Shown piece after piece: positions 11,111 to 22,142 of a DNA stretch of 64,000 bases. Position 1 is the stretch's first letter; every line of letters starts with the position of its first letter. Both the position numbers and the translations under genes were made by a program. The notes beneath the pieces are model-generated. The model saw only the letters and a program-made list of their open reading frames with translations. It searched no databases and had not been told where the DNA came from. The stretch is taken from contig CM038704.1 of NCBI GenBank assembly GCA_021613375.1, positions 36,826,162-36,890,161 of the forward strand. The letters run 5' to 3'. The DNA is from Megaleporinus macrocephalus. Lineage: Eukaryota; Chordata; Actinopteri; Characiformes; Anostomidae.

Positions 11111-12467
11111 ATTTTAAGTTTAAGAGTCATCAATGTACCTTTTGGGCCTTAATATCTTAATATAATAAATTGACGCCACACATTCTTCACAATGATGACC
11201 CTGTCACTGTAGGGGCTCTGTATGGGACTAATTTTCCTGCAGGAAGAATTATACCAGTGAAGCATTTTAGGCTCTTCCCAATCAATATAGATACAAGAAA
11301 ACTTTATGGAAAGTAAAAGTAAGTTGGAAAGTTCATAAGAACAGCTTTGATAAGACATTATCTCTAACACCTGCACTGTCAGACTTCAATAGTTGTAATT
11401 TCCACATTGTGGTATTATATACTAATGTATTTCAAATCTTTATTCATGAAACACAGCATCTGCCCATTTCTGTTTTTTCTAAGCCCAGAGAAAAGCATTG
11501 ATTGGCCGTGGTAATTAACTGTACGCCACAGATGCAGGGAATAGAGATTAGGTTGAGAAACGCTGGAGTTTTAAAAATGTGATTTTTAAGAATGTACAGT
11601 TTCACTCTGGAACAGATGCTCTGAGTGATTAGTAGCATTCAGCATGCACAGCAGGGAAAAGCTAAACTCAGCAGTAACTTCCAGACCATCAGGTGTCTCC
11701 AAAATGGAAAAGCTGACTGCAGCTCTCTAGTGTAGCATATCCACACAATACTATCACCTGGAATTCAAGGCTCTTGGCTAATTCATGGACCTGAGACAGA
11801 GCTGTGAGTAATGAAGGAGGAGATCAGCGCTGACAACAGCATGGCTGCCCTCTGACTCTACCCAAACCCAATCTTCCCCGGCCGTCCAGACGAGACAGGC
11901 ACTGTTCCAAATGGTTCCCTAATTACTGTCCTCTACATTTCCTAAATCAGGGGCATTCTTTTGTATTTGGAAACTAACCATGCACTCATTAACTACGTAC
12001 TCATTAAGTCCTAAACACATGCATATCGGCGCTGTCCAAGACGCAAAAACATTCTGTACTTTTTTCATGTAGGTGAATGAAGCATATTTATTGGTCTATT
12101 TATCACATAATCTTCAGGTAATGTAAAAGCTAATAATAAAATAAGATTCTGATAGCAGTAATGTATACTTACATATACATACATTTCTACATAAGTGCAT
12201 GCCAGACCACTAACCATTTGCTTCTACTAACTGGCCACTTTATTAGAAACACCCACTATTTGTGTCTACTAATTGGGCAATGTGTCAGAAACAGTAATTA
12301 GCAATTGTTGCTTTTAGGCTTTCAGTTGTTTAGCAGTGCAGTGTTTCATATTTGGAATTTCAAGCTGCTGCTATGATTGAAAAATGTAGAGTATCTATTT
12401 TTAAACCAGGTTCTACCAAAATAAATAAGAATAAAACATAACAGAATATAAAACAGTTTTTACATTG
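11111..12467. other. Mostly unassigned sequence
   Basis: No gene recognised. A higher-complexity block at about 11760-11960 could be a conserved non-coding element. Near 12228 the wording ACTGGCCACTTTATTAGAAA resembles the terminal repeat of a widespread fish DNA transposon, suggesting a fragment there. Confidence 0.4.
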
Positions 12468-12600
12468 TCATAGTTGACCAAGGATGGTCCATTAAATAGA
12501 ACTGACAAATTAAAAACCTCAAAAAACCTTAAAAACTGTTGTTTCTCATTCAAATATAAATCTTCCCTTTACGAAAGAGGGTGGAAAATCAGACCATTTC
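12468..12600. repeat. Interspersed repeat Y, copy 1
   Basis: About 130 bp shared with 55975-56103: both run from CATAGTT through AATAGAACT, an AAACCTCAAA block, ACTGTTGTT and CTTCAAATATAAATGC-like wording to a purine-rich end. Class unknown. Confidence 0.6.
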
Positions 12601-12672
12601 CAGCAATCACAAAAACCTTGTGATGATGTATAGATTGAAAGCAAGCAACCAGTATAACTAACATTAGCCACT

Positions 12673-13181
12673 GGCCTGTGATGGACTGGCAACCTGTCCA
12701 GGGTGTTTTCTGCTTTCTGCCAAATGAGCGCAGGGAGAGGCTCCAGCACACCCCGCCACCTAGAAAGACAAGCAGTTTAGAAGATGCATTAATGTATTTT
12801 TGTTTCTTTATATATCGTCGCTGTCCAAAGAAAAACATGAATACATTTGAACACAACCAATGGTCATTTACATTGTGTGAAAATTTCATGATAAATGGAC
12901 CAATAGAAGTGCTCCAAAATAGCTCGAAAACAATTCTGGTTCCATTGACTTACATTGAAAGTAAAGTATATTTTTGGTCTCTCCTGTAAAGCTGCCATTT
13001 TTGAGATACTTGTTTTTCATTGGACAGCGACAATATGGATACATATATAGAGAAATATGGTCTTACATATAGGCTTTCTATAAAAACACTTATGTGCTGA
13101 GTGCACACTTCTCTATCTCTAATTCACAGACAAAAAGTTCACTTGACGTGATACGAGCAACTGTGCATGACACACGTATTC
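12673..13181 (+). mobile_element. 5'-truncated SINE copy with 13-bp target duplication
   Basis: Flanked by a perfect 13-bp direct repeat AACATTAGCCACT at 12660-12672 and 13182-13194, the mark of LINE-driven retroposition. It starts at GGCCTGTGATGGACTGG and matches 14521-14802 to its end, so it lacks the first ~200 bp of that copy. It is 227 bp longer than the matching segment because a 217-bp MITE (12816-13032) has inserted into it. Frames of about 100 codons crossing it on both strands are not genes. Confidence 0.8.
12816..13032. mobile_element. MITE (217 bp) nested in the SINE
   Basis: Terminal inverted repeats of 22 bp match at 20 positions: the left end reads CGTCGCTGTCC then AAAGAAAAACA, and the right end is its complement with AATG in place of AAAG. 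The uninterrupted relative at 14640-14670 shows the empty site (GTATATGG), so the target was AT-rich and a TA or ATAT duplication fits. A second copy is at 47331-47581. No coding capacity; the superfamily is not assigned. Confidence 0.75.
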
Positions 13182-13194
13182 AACATTAGCCACT

Positions 13195-14026
13195 AGCAAG
13201 CTCCAAGTTGCTAACCTTAGCATAACTAACTAAATAGTATGAGGGTCAAGATTATTTATATCACAAAGTATACAACATAATATAATATTTAATCTGAAAC
13301 TTACAGCTTTCTTGTTGACTGTTTGTATCACTATTAGTACTGGACAACTACCCTGTTATCAACATCTGTCATCTGCTATAGCCTTGTGGTTTTTTTTTTG
13401 TTGGAAAAATGTTTTCTAAATGTAAATATGTAGGAAGCCTAACAAATAGCTTAAGGGCCAACACAAACTATGCATCATCAGATGGACTACACCAACTGAC
13501 ACCAGCAAAGACTAGATAAGTAATGTGTGGATAAAATGTTTTTTTACCTGCAAAAAGGCTATAGGTAATGCTGACCGGTTTCTGGTGTGGTATTTTGCTT
13601 GAAGAAACAAAGGAATGCTAAAATGAGTAAATAAAGATGTAGAGCTAACTTCAAAAAGCACCAAGAAACCCCAGGAGTCAATATCAGGGGGACGGAGAGT
13701 AGGGAATTGAATACAATTACCATTTAATCACAGTCGCTCAGTTTGAGCTCCATCAGAAACATTCTCCAGTCAAATCAATCACAAGATTCAGTGTGTGACA
13801 CCTTCAGCAGGGTGTAATGAAGAAACTCGAGCTCTTTTTCAACCACATTTCACTTCACTTCTCCCTTTCTTCTACTACTCTCCCTCTTTCCCTCTCTTTC
13901 TCCATCACTGTCACTACTGTGAAATTGGTGTGTCCATTTTGGAAACCAAGGATTTTTTGGAGCAAAGCTATCAGAGATGCAGCTCATGGCACAAGTAAAC
14001 TTTTAAAAAGAACACAGGGCAATAGG
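13195..14026. other. Unassigned sequence
   Basis: No gene or named repeat recognised. A pyrimidine-rich patch lies near 13855-13910. Confidence 0.5.
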
Positions 14027-14030
14027 GGAT

Positions 14031-14053
14031 ATATATATGTGTATGTGCCTGTA

Positions 14054-14088
<35 letters not shown>

Positions 14089-14089
14089 G
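14031..14089. repeat. (TG)n(TA)n compound microsatellite
   Basis: Short TA, then TG/TATG words, then a clean TA run. Confidence 0.9.
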
Positions 14090-14320
14090 ACTACATTTCA
14101 TGTAGTATATGCACCACTACAGTAGTGCTCCTACTTTTTTCTGTGGCATGAGTTAAGGCATGTTGAGAAGGGGAGCAGTGTTTCATTGCACATAGCCAGT
14201 GCCATATGTTTCACAACTTTGACAACAGCTAGTGTACGAAATCGCTGCTGGGGCCAGCAATCAACCAGTACAGCAGCCATGAGTTGCACTGACTATGTTA
14301 AACTACATCAACATTTAAAT

Positions 14321-14802
14321 GGGGGTGTGCAGGGGGTAGCACTGTCACCTCTCAGAAAGATAATCTCACTGGCCAGGTAACCGGGGGCCTCTCTGAGTGA
14401 AGGTTGTAGACTCTCCCTGTGTCCGGGTGGGTTTCCTCTGGGCGCTCCAGTTTCCTACCACAGTCTGAAGACACCCCTAGCTGTGTGCATGTTAGTGTGA
14501 ATATGTATGTCTGTGTCTCGGGCCTGTGATGGACTGGCAACCTGTCCAGGGTGTTTCCTGCTTTCTGCCAAATGAGCGCAGGGAGAGGCTCAAGCACCCA
14601 CCACCCAGAAAGACAAGCAGTTCAGAAGATGAATTAATGTATTTTTGTCTCTGTATATGGATACAAATACAAGGGCACTGAGGAAATATGGGCTGTTTCT
14701 ATAAAAGCACTCATATGCTGAGTGCGCACTTCTTCAGCTCTCATTCATAGACAAAAAGTTCACTCGACGTGATAAGAGCAACTGTGCATGACGCATGCAT
14801 TC
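14321..14802 (+). mobile_element. SINE, near full length
   Basis: The head (GGGGTAGCACTGTCACCTCTC-like wording near 14333) and middle (GTGTCCGGGTGGGTTTCCTC, near 14420) follow the common teleost SINE that carries a degenerate tRNA-type promoter. The 3' half shares GGCCTGTGATGGACTGGCAA and all downstream sequence with 12673-13181. The left boundary is approximate and no target duplication was found, so a longer composite repeat is possible. Confidence 0.7.
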
Positions 14803-15179
14803 AAAACTTGATATTTGCTCAGTATTAGAAACTCCAATCTGTGTGCTCAAGCAGGGTTGTTTTCTCTCTGTCTTTGTCATTTCAAATGCCACAAAAGAGC
14901 AGCCACATCTGGATTAGTTATCTCAAAAACATTTGAGCCACATCAGGTCATCACTGGTCAATCTACATCCATTTCTGATCACACAATTGGCCACCACCCA
15001 ATGACCACAATCACTATTGGCTGTATTTTTTTTTTTGGTGGTACTGTGCCATTTTTGAACCTAGTATTGACCCTGATATGTAAAACCCTCAGAATTGTCC
15101 TGAAAGGGTGCTGAAAATAAGAAAAGAGTAATGAAGAACAGCCAAGGTTAGTCGAGGCAAGTGCCATTATCTGCTGCTC
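14803..15179. other. Unassigned sequence
   Basis: No gene or repeat family recognised; contains a short T-run near 15030. Confidence 0.45.
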
Positions 15180-15600
15180 CCACTATAATACGGATGTTAG
15201 ACACATCACTTTGCATTTGACAGGACAAATGGAACCACTCCCAACATAGTGGTAACACTGATGTGTGTTGATAAAGCTCCCCCACTCAAACAGCTTTAGA
15301 GGTCTGCACAGGGCGGGTTCACCCCCGTGCCCTGCATGATCTGCCAAATAATTTGCTGCAGGATTGATTTTGCGGGTAAACAGCCGACAGGGGGAGGTAT
15401 TATGGCTGGCTGGGTGTGGCAGGCTTGGACAATTATTGGCTGCTTGTGGACAGAAGTAAACAGGCAAGCAACAAATGAGCCGCAAATGTGCTGCAGAGAT
15501 AAACACATCAGTAATCGTACACAACAAAACACAAAAAGCTCTATACCGTCCAGTAAATACCATCCACAAAATTGTATTGCTTGTTGAGGCCTTTCATTTA
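15180..15600. other. Candidate conserved non-coding element
   Basis: About 400 bp of balanced, non-repetitive sequence. Four overlapping frames of 86-128 codons stay open on both strands, which suggests a stop-poor composition, not coding; none shows a domain or a codon-position signal that I can see. Contains homeodomain-like and bHLH-like words such as CAATTATTGGC and GACAATTATT. Confidence 0.3.
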
Positions 15601-16175
15601 ATTCACCTGACTTGTATACATGTTGTGGAGTCATTCGCTAATAATTTAATGTTATTGCTGATCAGAACATATATGTTACCTCGTGTTACCTTTTGCTTCC
15701 CTGTGTTGCTGTGCACTTGTCTTTCCACAGTGACGTCACATGATGTGATGCTCATTCTTTGAGACCAGTGCAAGTTCAATGGGCTTCAATGGGCTTATAA
15801 TTGTGTTTCATTAGAAGTAAGGTTTATTTGTGTGGCTGGGAGGTGTGATGAGTCTGGGGGCTCCACTGTGTCACTGGCTATTGTGGACACGTCTAACACC
15901 AGTGGAGTGGTGCAATACCAGCAAACCCAGTTGCTAAGAATCAATTGCGCAGTCCTAAGCAGACGGGTGCGGTTGGGCGTGGCATATGTTTGATGCAGGT
16001 GGGAGCTGGCACGTATCACACCAGATATGTGCTCAGCTGGACGTGATTAATGGTTGAATTAAGCAGGTTTGTCCATTTATAATCAGGCCTGAACAGACTT
16101 CTAAACAGCAGTCCTGTGGTCAGAAACTGACCATTAATAAATAAAGAGAAGGGTGATGATAAACTGTGCAGCAAC
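15601..16175. other. Unassigned, probably an interspersed repeat split by the hAT element
   Basis: Sequence up to 16175 and after 17845 reads continuously once the hAT element is removed (…GTGCAGCAAC then AGATGCACTACAGTCTG…). The 3' wording, a CTACAGTCTG motif followed by a GATAAAGTAGG motif, resembles the right arm of the palindromic MITE family described at 22141-22889, so the hAT element probably landed in an older repeat. Confidence 0.4.
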
Positions 16176-17844
16176 CAAAGGTGTCAAGTAACAAAGTACA
16201 AATACTTTGTTACCTTACTTAAGTAGAGGTTTTGGTTATTTATATTTTACTGGAGTAATTATTTTTCACCTGATTTTTTACTTCTACTCCTTACATTTTC
16301 ACTCCATTATCTGTACTTTCTACTCCTTACATTTACACTCCATTATCAGTACTTTCTACTCCTTACATTTTCACTCCATTATCTGTACTTTCTACTCCTT
16401 ACATTTACACTCCATTATCAGTACTTTCTACTCCTTACATTTACACTCCATTATCAGTACTTTCTACTCCTTACATTTACACTCCATTATCTGTACTTTC
16501 TACTCCTTACATTTACACTCCATTATCAGTACTTTCTACTCCTTACATTTACACTCCATTATCTGTACTTTCTACTCCTTACATTTACACTCCATTATCA
16601 GTACGTTCTACTCCTTACATTTACACTCCATTATCAGTACTTTCTACTCCTTACATTTACACTCCATTATCTGTACTTTCTACTCCTTACATTTACACTC
16701 CATTATCAGTACTTTCTACTCCTTACATTTACACTCCATTATCTGCACTTTCTACTCCTTACATTTACACTCCATTATCTGTACTTTCTACTCCTTACAT
16801 TTACACTCCATTATCTGTACTTTCTACTCCTTACATTTACACTCCATTATCAGTACTTTCTACTCCTTACATTTACACTCCATTATCTGTACTTTCTACT
16901 CCTTACATTTTCACTCCGTTTTCTGTACTTTCTACTCCTTACATTTACACTCCATTATCTGTACTTTCTACTCCTTACATTTTCACTCCATTATCTGTAC
17001 TTTCTACTCCTTACATTTACACTCCATTATCAGTACTTTCTACTCCTTACATTTACACTCCTTAATCTGTACTTTCTACTCCTTACATTTTCACTCCGTT
17101 ATCTGTACTTTCTACTCCTTACATTTACACTCCATTATCTGTACTTTCTACTCCTTACATTTTCACTCCGTTATCTGTACTTTCTACTCCTTACATTTTC
17201 ACTCCGTTATCTGTACTTTCTACTCCTTACATTTACACTCCATTATCTGTACTTTCTACTTCTTACATTTACACTCCATTATCTGTACTTTCTACTCCTT
17301 ACATTTTAAAAATAGCCTTGTTACTCCTATTTCATATTCGGCTTGTTTTCATTTATGTACATTTACATTCCAGTAAAGATTATTAATAACATTCCTTTGA
17401 AGTTTGACATTTTGCATCATTACAATACTTATATACAACTAGTCATCATATCTTCCGCTCAATGAAACACATGTTAATACTCAGTAGTACACAGATATGC
17501 TTCTTTAATATATTTACATTGTACTAAACTACATTCATTTTCAATGGGCGTATATGCGGCTGAAACAGGAAGACTAGCGCATTCCAAATTTATCAACATT
17601 AACATTTTAATATAACATTATAGTCATTTTGGCTTTTAGAAGAATGGGGTTTTTGGGGAGGTGGGTTAGTGCTCTATAGACGCTTTTGTCCTTAATGGCA
17701 TTTTTTTTCTTGAACTACTTTTACTTTTATACTTTTGCAAGCAGTACTTTTACTGGAGTAAGAAGCCTAGGTTGATACTTCAACTTCTACAGAAGTATTT
17801 TTAAACTTCTATGATAATAAATGTAGATACTTTTGACACCTTTG
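16176..17844 (+). mobile_element. Non-autonomous hAT-type element, expanded copy
   Basis: Termini are CAAAGGTGTCAA and TTGACACCTTTG, a perfect 12-bp inverted repeat. They are flanked by a perfect 8-bp direct repeat GCAGCAAC at 16168-16175 and 17845-17852. Eight-base duplications and CA(A/G)GG-type ends are the hAT hallmark. No transposase is encoded. The body matches the 710-bp copy at 24523-25232 in inverted orientation, apart from a 36-bp minisatellite that accounts for essentially all of the extra length. A 389-codon frame runs through it only because the repeat is 12 codons long. Confidence 0.9.
16285..17304 (+). repeat. 36-bp minisatellite, 28 periods, inside the hAT element
   Basis: The anchor word TACTCCTTACATT recurs at exact 36-bp spacing from 16285 to 17293 with no insertion or deletion (1008 bp, 28 periods). 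Units differ at a few fixed positions: TCAG or TCTG, TTACAC or TTTCAC, CCATT or CCGTT. The 5' part mixes TCAG and TCTG units; the 3' part is nearly all TCTG with TTTCAC/CCGTT units, showing directional or patchy homogenisation. Any translated product would be a 12-residue repeat (HLHSIICTFYSL); I do not regard it as a gene. Confidence 0.95.
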
Positions 17845-17852
17845 GCAGCAAC

Positions 17853-18479
17853 AGATGCACTACAGTCTGTATTTGCACACCTATACAGTGTACTGATAAA
17901 GTAGGTGGAACTCGTATGTTGCACAGAGAGTGGAAGACCAGATAGGAGTTTCTAATGAAGTGGATGGTCAGTACAAATAATGTCAATAGAAGAAGAATAA
18001 GAAGGAGGGACCGCTCAAAAGATTATTTTACGCACTCATTTTACGTCTTGCACCTTTAAGGTTAGGTATGACATTTCATCTGCAACGTCAGCTCATTGTG
18101 TGGGGCATGGTAGGGTCTATAATACACAGTGGTTCTCAAGCTTAACTCAAACTTCTTATCTCACAGATTACTGCTGCATTTGCATGTACTCAAATATTAA
18201 GCTTCCTTCCTCAGCCCTTTCTTGGCTCCACTAAAGTCGTTCAATCTCATGGCTCGATAGGTCTTGACAGCCCCCCGTCTGCTCCTGTATATTTGACCTC
18301 ATCAAGCGCTGCTCAGGTGGAACCTACTCAAATATTGCAGCCGAGGGCCTGGACATGGACCGGGCTACCATAGGGAGGCCCAATAAAGTGGAAAGCGTAA
18401 TCATGGACATCATGAGAACTGCAGCGTAATGCAACATTATGTAGTGGCCTTAAGATGCCAAGTTCATACATCACTCTCA
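17853..18479. other. Unassigned sequence
   Basis: The first ~100 bp continue the repeat interrupted by the hAT element. The rest shows no gene or known family. Confidence 0.4.
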
Positions 18480-18715
18480 TAACTAATACTAACACCAGAT
18501 ACCATTTGAACAGATGTAAATAATCATAAATACTATGCAAAGTAGTATAAATATCTTATTCTGAAAGAAGTGGATCATATCTTGTGCACCAGTTTGAAGA
18601 ACAAAGTTTAGTTCCAGATTTCTCCTGGACATCCCAGACATGAATTTGTTTAATTCCTTCACCAGCAATCTTGATTTAGCTTAATGGAGTACTGAGTAGT
18701 CAAAGCAGGCATTCA
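18480..18715. repeat. Interspersed repeat X, copy 1
   Basis: Shares the wording TTTGAAGAACAAAG, a CCCAGACAT word, AATCTTGATTTAGCTTAATG and GTACTGAG with 37195-37500, and the later part with 47613-48322. Three copies in one window make it a dispersed repeat; the 47.6-kb copy suggests ends of a CTTAGGCACC type seen in fish Tc1/mariner derivatives. Confidence 0.65.
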
Positions 18716-20180
18716 ATGATCAAGGGCGTAGGAGCGGATTTGACATTGGGGGGGACACATTTGCTTATATGAATCAAAGCCCACCCTATCCCCTAAAATA
18801 TTGATGATTCCACTGTAGGTAAGGTAGTAAATCACTGTATGTATAGTGATGTAGAACAACATTTGTGGAATAACAGTGAATTGCAAATAAATAAATAAAA
18901 TACAACATGATGTGTACAAAACAAGATACTCCACATTACATGGTAGTGTTGTTAGAAAACTTTTAAATTATGTATGGAATGTCTGGATTATATACACATA
19001 TAACCAAAAAATATTTTATTTTCTTTGGCGGCATAATGCTGAAATTAAATAACAGAAAAATGTATTTTAAGGTTTCCTGACTAAACAGTCTTAACATAAA
19101 TGTTAGACAGTAAGGCTGTGTCACAAACAGCACCCTCTAATGATGGTGTCATTTTATTTATTCATTCATTTATTTATTTTATTTATAATATTTTATTATT
19201 TTACATATTAAGTATAGTAGCAGTCTGCAGTTTAGGATGTGGTCAGAGAGTAATGTAACTTTACGTTTCAGAGTACTTTCTGACTAAAGTTAATATAAAA
19301 GTTAGCTAACCCAAACCCTCCTAGTCTGTTACCATAGCAACACTATGGTCATATATGGTCATCATTGCTACTCATTGCTCTTATCACTGACCTCGCGTTT
19401 AAAGCTGGTGCAAGCTATCCGACGCACCAACGAGGCGAGAGCTGCTGACTGCAGGATATTTCTGAACAGGCATCTCAACACAAGCCATAACAAAGTGAAA
19501 GACCCAGAGACCACCTAACAACCAGAGTCTGTTGGTAACAACAAACACAGCGTGTAAATAGCGAACTCTGCCAAAACACGCTTAAAAATCAAACCGTTTC
19601 CGCTGGTTCAATTTTTGGGTGGGACAAATCTACCTGTTTTTGATAACGGGTGGGACTCACATCAATGGATGACAACAAACCGGACGTTACTTTGTTTTCA
19701 ATGTTACTGGAATGGAAAATTCTGTCGCCATGTGAGACAACATTTCACTGACCTGAATAATCAATCGAGTTAAATTTTTCCTAAACAGTTGCTGTCGTAT
19801 TATATTACACAGTATAAATAAAACAGCTCAGTGCATCCTCCTGCCTTTCTTCACCTCCGCAAATCTAGACTAAAGCTCTGCTCTGACACCCAATCATTTT
19901 CACTAGTAATGCGGTCACCATGCCAACGTTTGTGTGGCTTTATGGTACTGCCGGCCACATACTGCTGTGAGGTGTGGAATAATGTTTCTGTCAATGGAAA
20001 CATGTGACCACAGCATCATTGTTTCTGTATGTTCTCCTCGTTTTCATTAATTCATTGCTAGTTGCTCTGCAGACAAAACCAGCAGCGCTGGATGAATTTC
20101 TTAACTGACCCAAGCTTTCCTTCTCCATTAGGGGCTTCACGCTGTCAGGCTGAATAGGGTGAGGAGGATTTAAATGAGAA
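18716..20180. other. Mostly unassigned, possible degraded repeat
   Basis: The words GACATTGGGGGGGACACAT near 18741 and GGGTGGGACAAATC near 19617 resemble parts of dispersed fish elements, but I could not define ends or class. No gene recognised. Confidence 0.35.
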
Positions 20181-20189
20181 ATAATGTCA

Positions 20190-20350
20190 TTCTCCAACAA
20201 GCCCCATCATCGATTTCTAGCAGAAAACATGACTTTCCAGCAAACTCAATCATTCTCCAACAAATACTCTTATTTTTCAGCAAATGCCGTCATTCACCAG
20301 CAAAAACACCAAACGTATAACGTATATCATATTTTCTCCAACAAACTCCC
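20190..20350. repeat. Short degenerate tandem repeat
   Basis: Five to six loose copies of a ~27-bp unit built on ATTCTCCAACAAA / TTTCCAGCAAA words. Confidence 0.5.
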
Positions 20351-20820
20351 AAATTCCATTGGTCAATAAAAAATTCCATTATTCCAATTGCATCGTCTGA
20401 GAAACATCATTGTTCTTCAAGAAGCATTACCATTAACCAGCACGTTGCATAATGGTGTAGGACAAATCAGCATTACATCACAGAAGCAGAGAGCTGACTT
20501 TTGGGTGGACAATGCTGATACTTAATTGATCTTTTGATGAAACATCTAAATATTAAGTTAGTGTCTACCTCTACATATTTGTTATTGAATACTAAACTAA
20601 ATTCTCCTAATGTCATCAGTGTTGATATTGGGTAAACTGGATGACCTACTTGGAACACCTAATAAATCTGTCCTTGTGGAGTTTAATCCTATTTGAAAAT
20701 GGTTTGCCCTTCTGATAACTTGTGATAAACGGGACTGTTTAGGGTTATTGTTTTGTTATAAAGTTATTTAGTCCAACAATGAATTGTAACTTTTTATGTA
20801 GTCTTTACTACATTACTTCT

Positions 20821-21097
20821 CCTGTGGGCAGCAGCCAACACAAACTGTGCAGCAACAGAAGAGTTATCATCTCTGACTTTACATCTACAAGGTGGACCAA
20901 CAAGACAGGTGTGTCTAATTGAGTGGACTCAGTGTTTAAAAACTCCAGCTGCACTGCTGTGTCTGATCTGATGTATGCCGAGAAACAGATGGACTACAAT
21001 CTGTAAGTGTAGAACTACAACGTGCACCTGTATTGTAAATGGAGCTGATATAATGGACTGTGTGTGTAGATACAAGGTGGTTTTAATGTTATGGCTT
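20821..21097. mobile_element. Palindromic MITE family P, right-arm copy
   Basis: Carries the right arm only: a CTGCTGTGTCTGATC word, the GATGGACTACAATCTG block, GTGTAGATACAAGGTGG and the terminal TTTTAATGTTATGGCT. The left arm is missing or unrecognisable. Confidence 0.65.
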
Positions 21098-22052
21098 ATG
21101 TTAATGTAATGAACACAAATATAACAGATGGACCTGAATTTAAGTAAATGTAGACGTTTTGAGATCATGTATATAATGTTTATGTCGGAAAGCATTCCTG
21201 ATTGGCTACAGACAGTCAAAACTCTGTTTGTGAGACAGTGTGTGTGTGTGTGTGTCTTTGTGTGTGTTTGGTGTAACCAAAAATTAATAGATTCACTTAT
21301 TAACTTATCTCAACTTATAACTTAGGATGGACTTTACACCCCACTCATGATGGAACTTCTGTTCGCTGATTGCTGATTTTTACTTTACACTAATTTTGAT
21401 AGTGTTCTGTAATATTCCACATGGTTATAGACTGTTCAAAGATGTTCTTCAGATTTAGTGTATATTCTGGAGCAACATAAAGCTGACTGATGGCATTAGA
21501 ATCATCAGTGGGAGTCAATCTGTCACAGTTTTATTTGATTCTTATTTTACTTTGTTTGACAGGAGACTTAAGTAAAAGAAGGTTTGAGGAAAATGTATCA
21601 GCTGAATTATATGATTAATGGTAAAGCTTAAGCCTAATTTTGTTGTAAATACATGTCAGTGCTGGTTCGCCACTCAAAAACTTTTTATCTCATTCTGAGA
21701 AAGTGGCCATTGGTGTGCGAAATCTATTTCGAAGAAATGAAGATGAAGAATAACAGCAACGGTTCATAGAGGCAAGCAATTATGCCCATCGTACTACGTG
21801 ATGCTCCATTAAAATTCTAATGTGAAATGCACAAGTTTTGAACTCACAAGAAAACAGACAACCTCTAGAGATTTGCTCACCTCCTTATTATGCTTTGCCA
21901 AGCTTTAACACTTTGTCACTGATTAACTGAGTTTATTGTTATTGTTATTACTGCTGCTTATTTTGTGGTCTAGACACTATGCTAGATTAATGACAACTAC
22001 TCTTAGAATCACTACAATGTGTACACTTATTATTATTTTTTTTACTATTATT

Positions 22053-22057
<5 letters not shown>
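21098..22057. other. Unassigned sequence
   Basis: Includes a (GT)n run around 21234-21270. No gene or named repeat recognised. Confidence 0.45.

Positions 22058-22139
<82 letters not shown>
22058..22139. repeat. (TA)n microsatellite
   Basis: About 41 clean TA units abutting the palindromic MITE; it may have grown from the ATATA within the MITE's left arm. Confidence 0.95.

Positions 22140-22140
<1 letters not shown>

Positions 22141-22142
<2 letters not shown>

Noticed and set aside
16207..17376. 389-codon plus-strand open frame with 12-residue repeats (HLHSIICTFYSL)
   Set aside because: Produced by an array of exact 36-bp units inside a non-autonomous hAT element; no signal peptide logic, domain or splice structure, and the sibling copy lacks the array.
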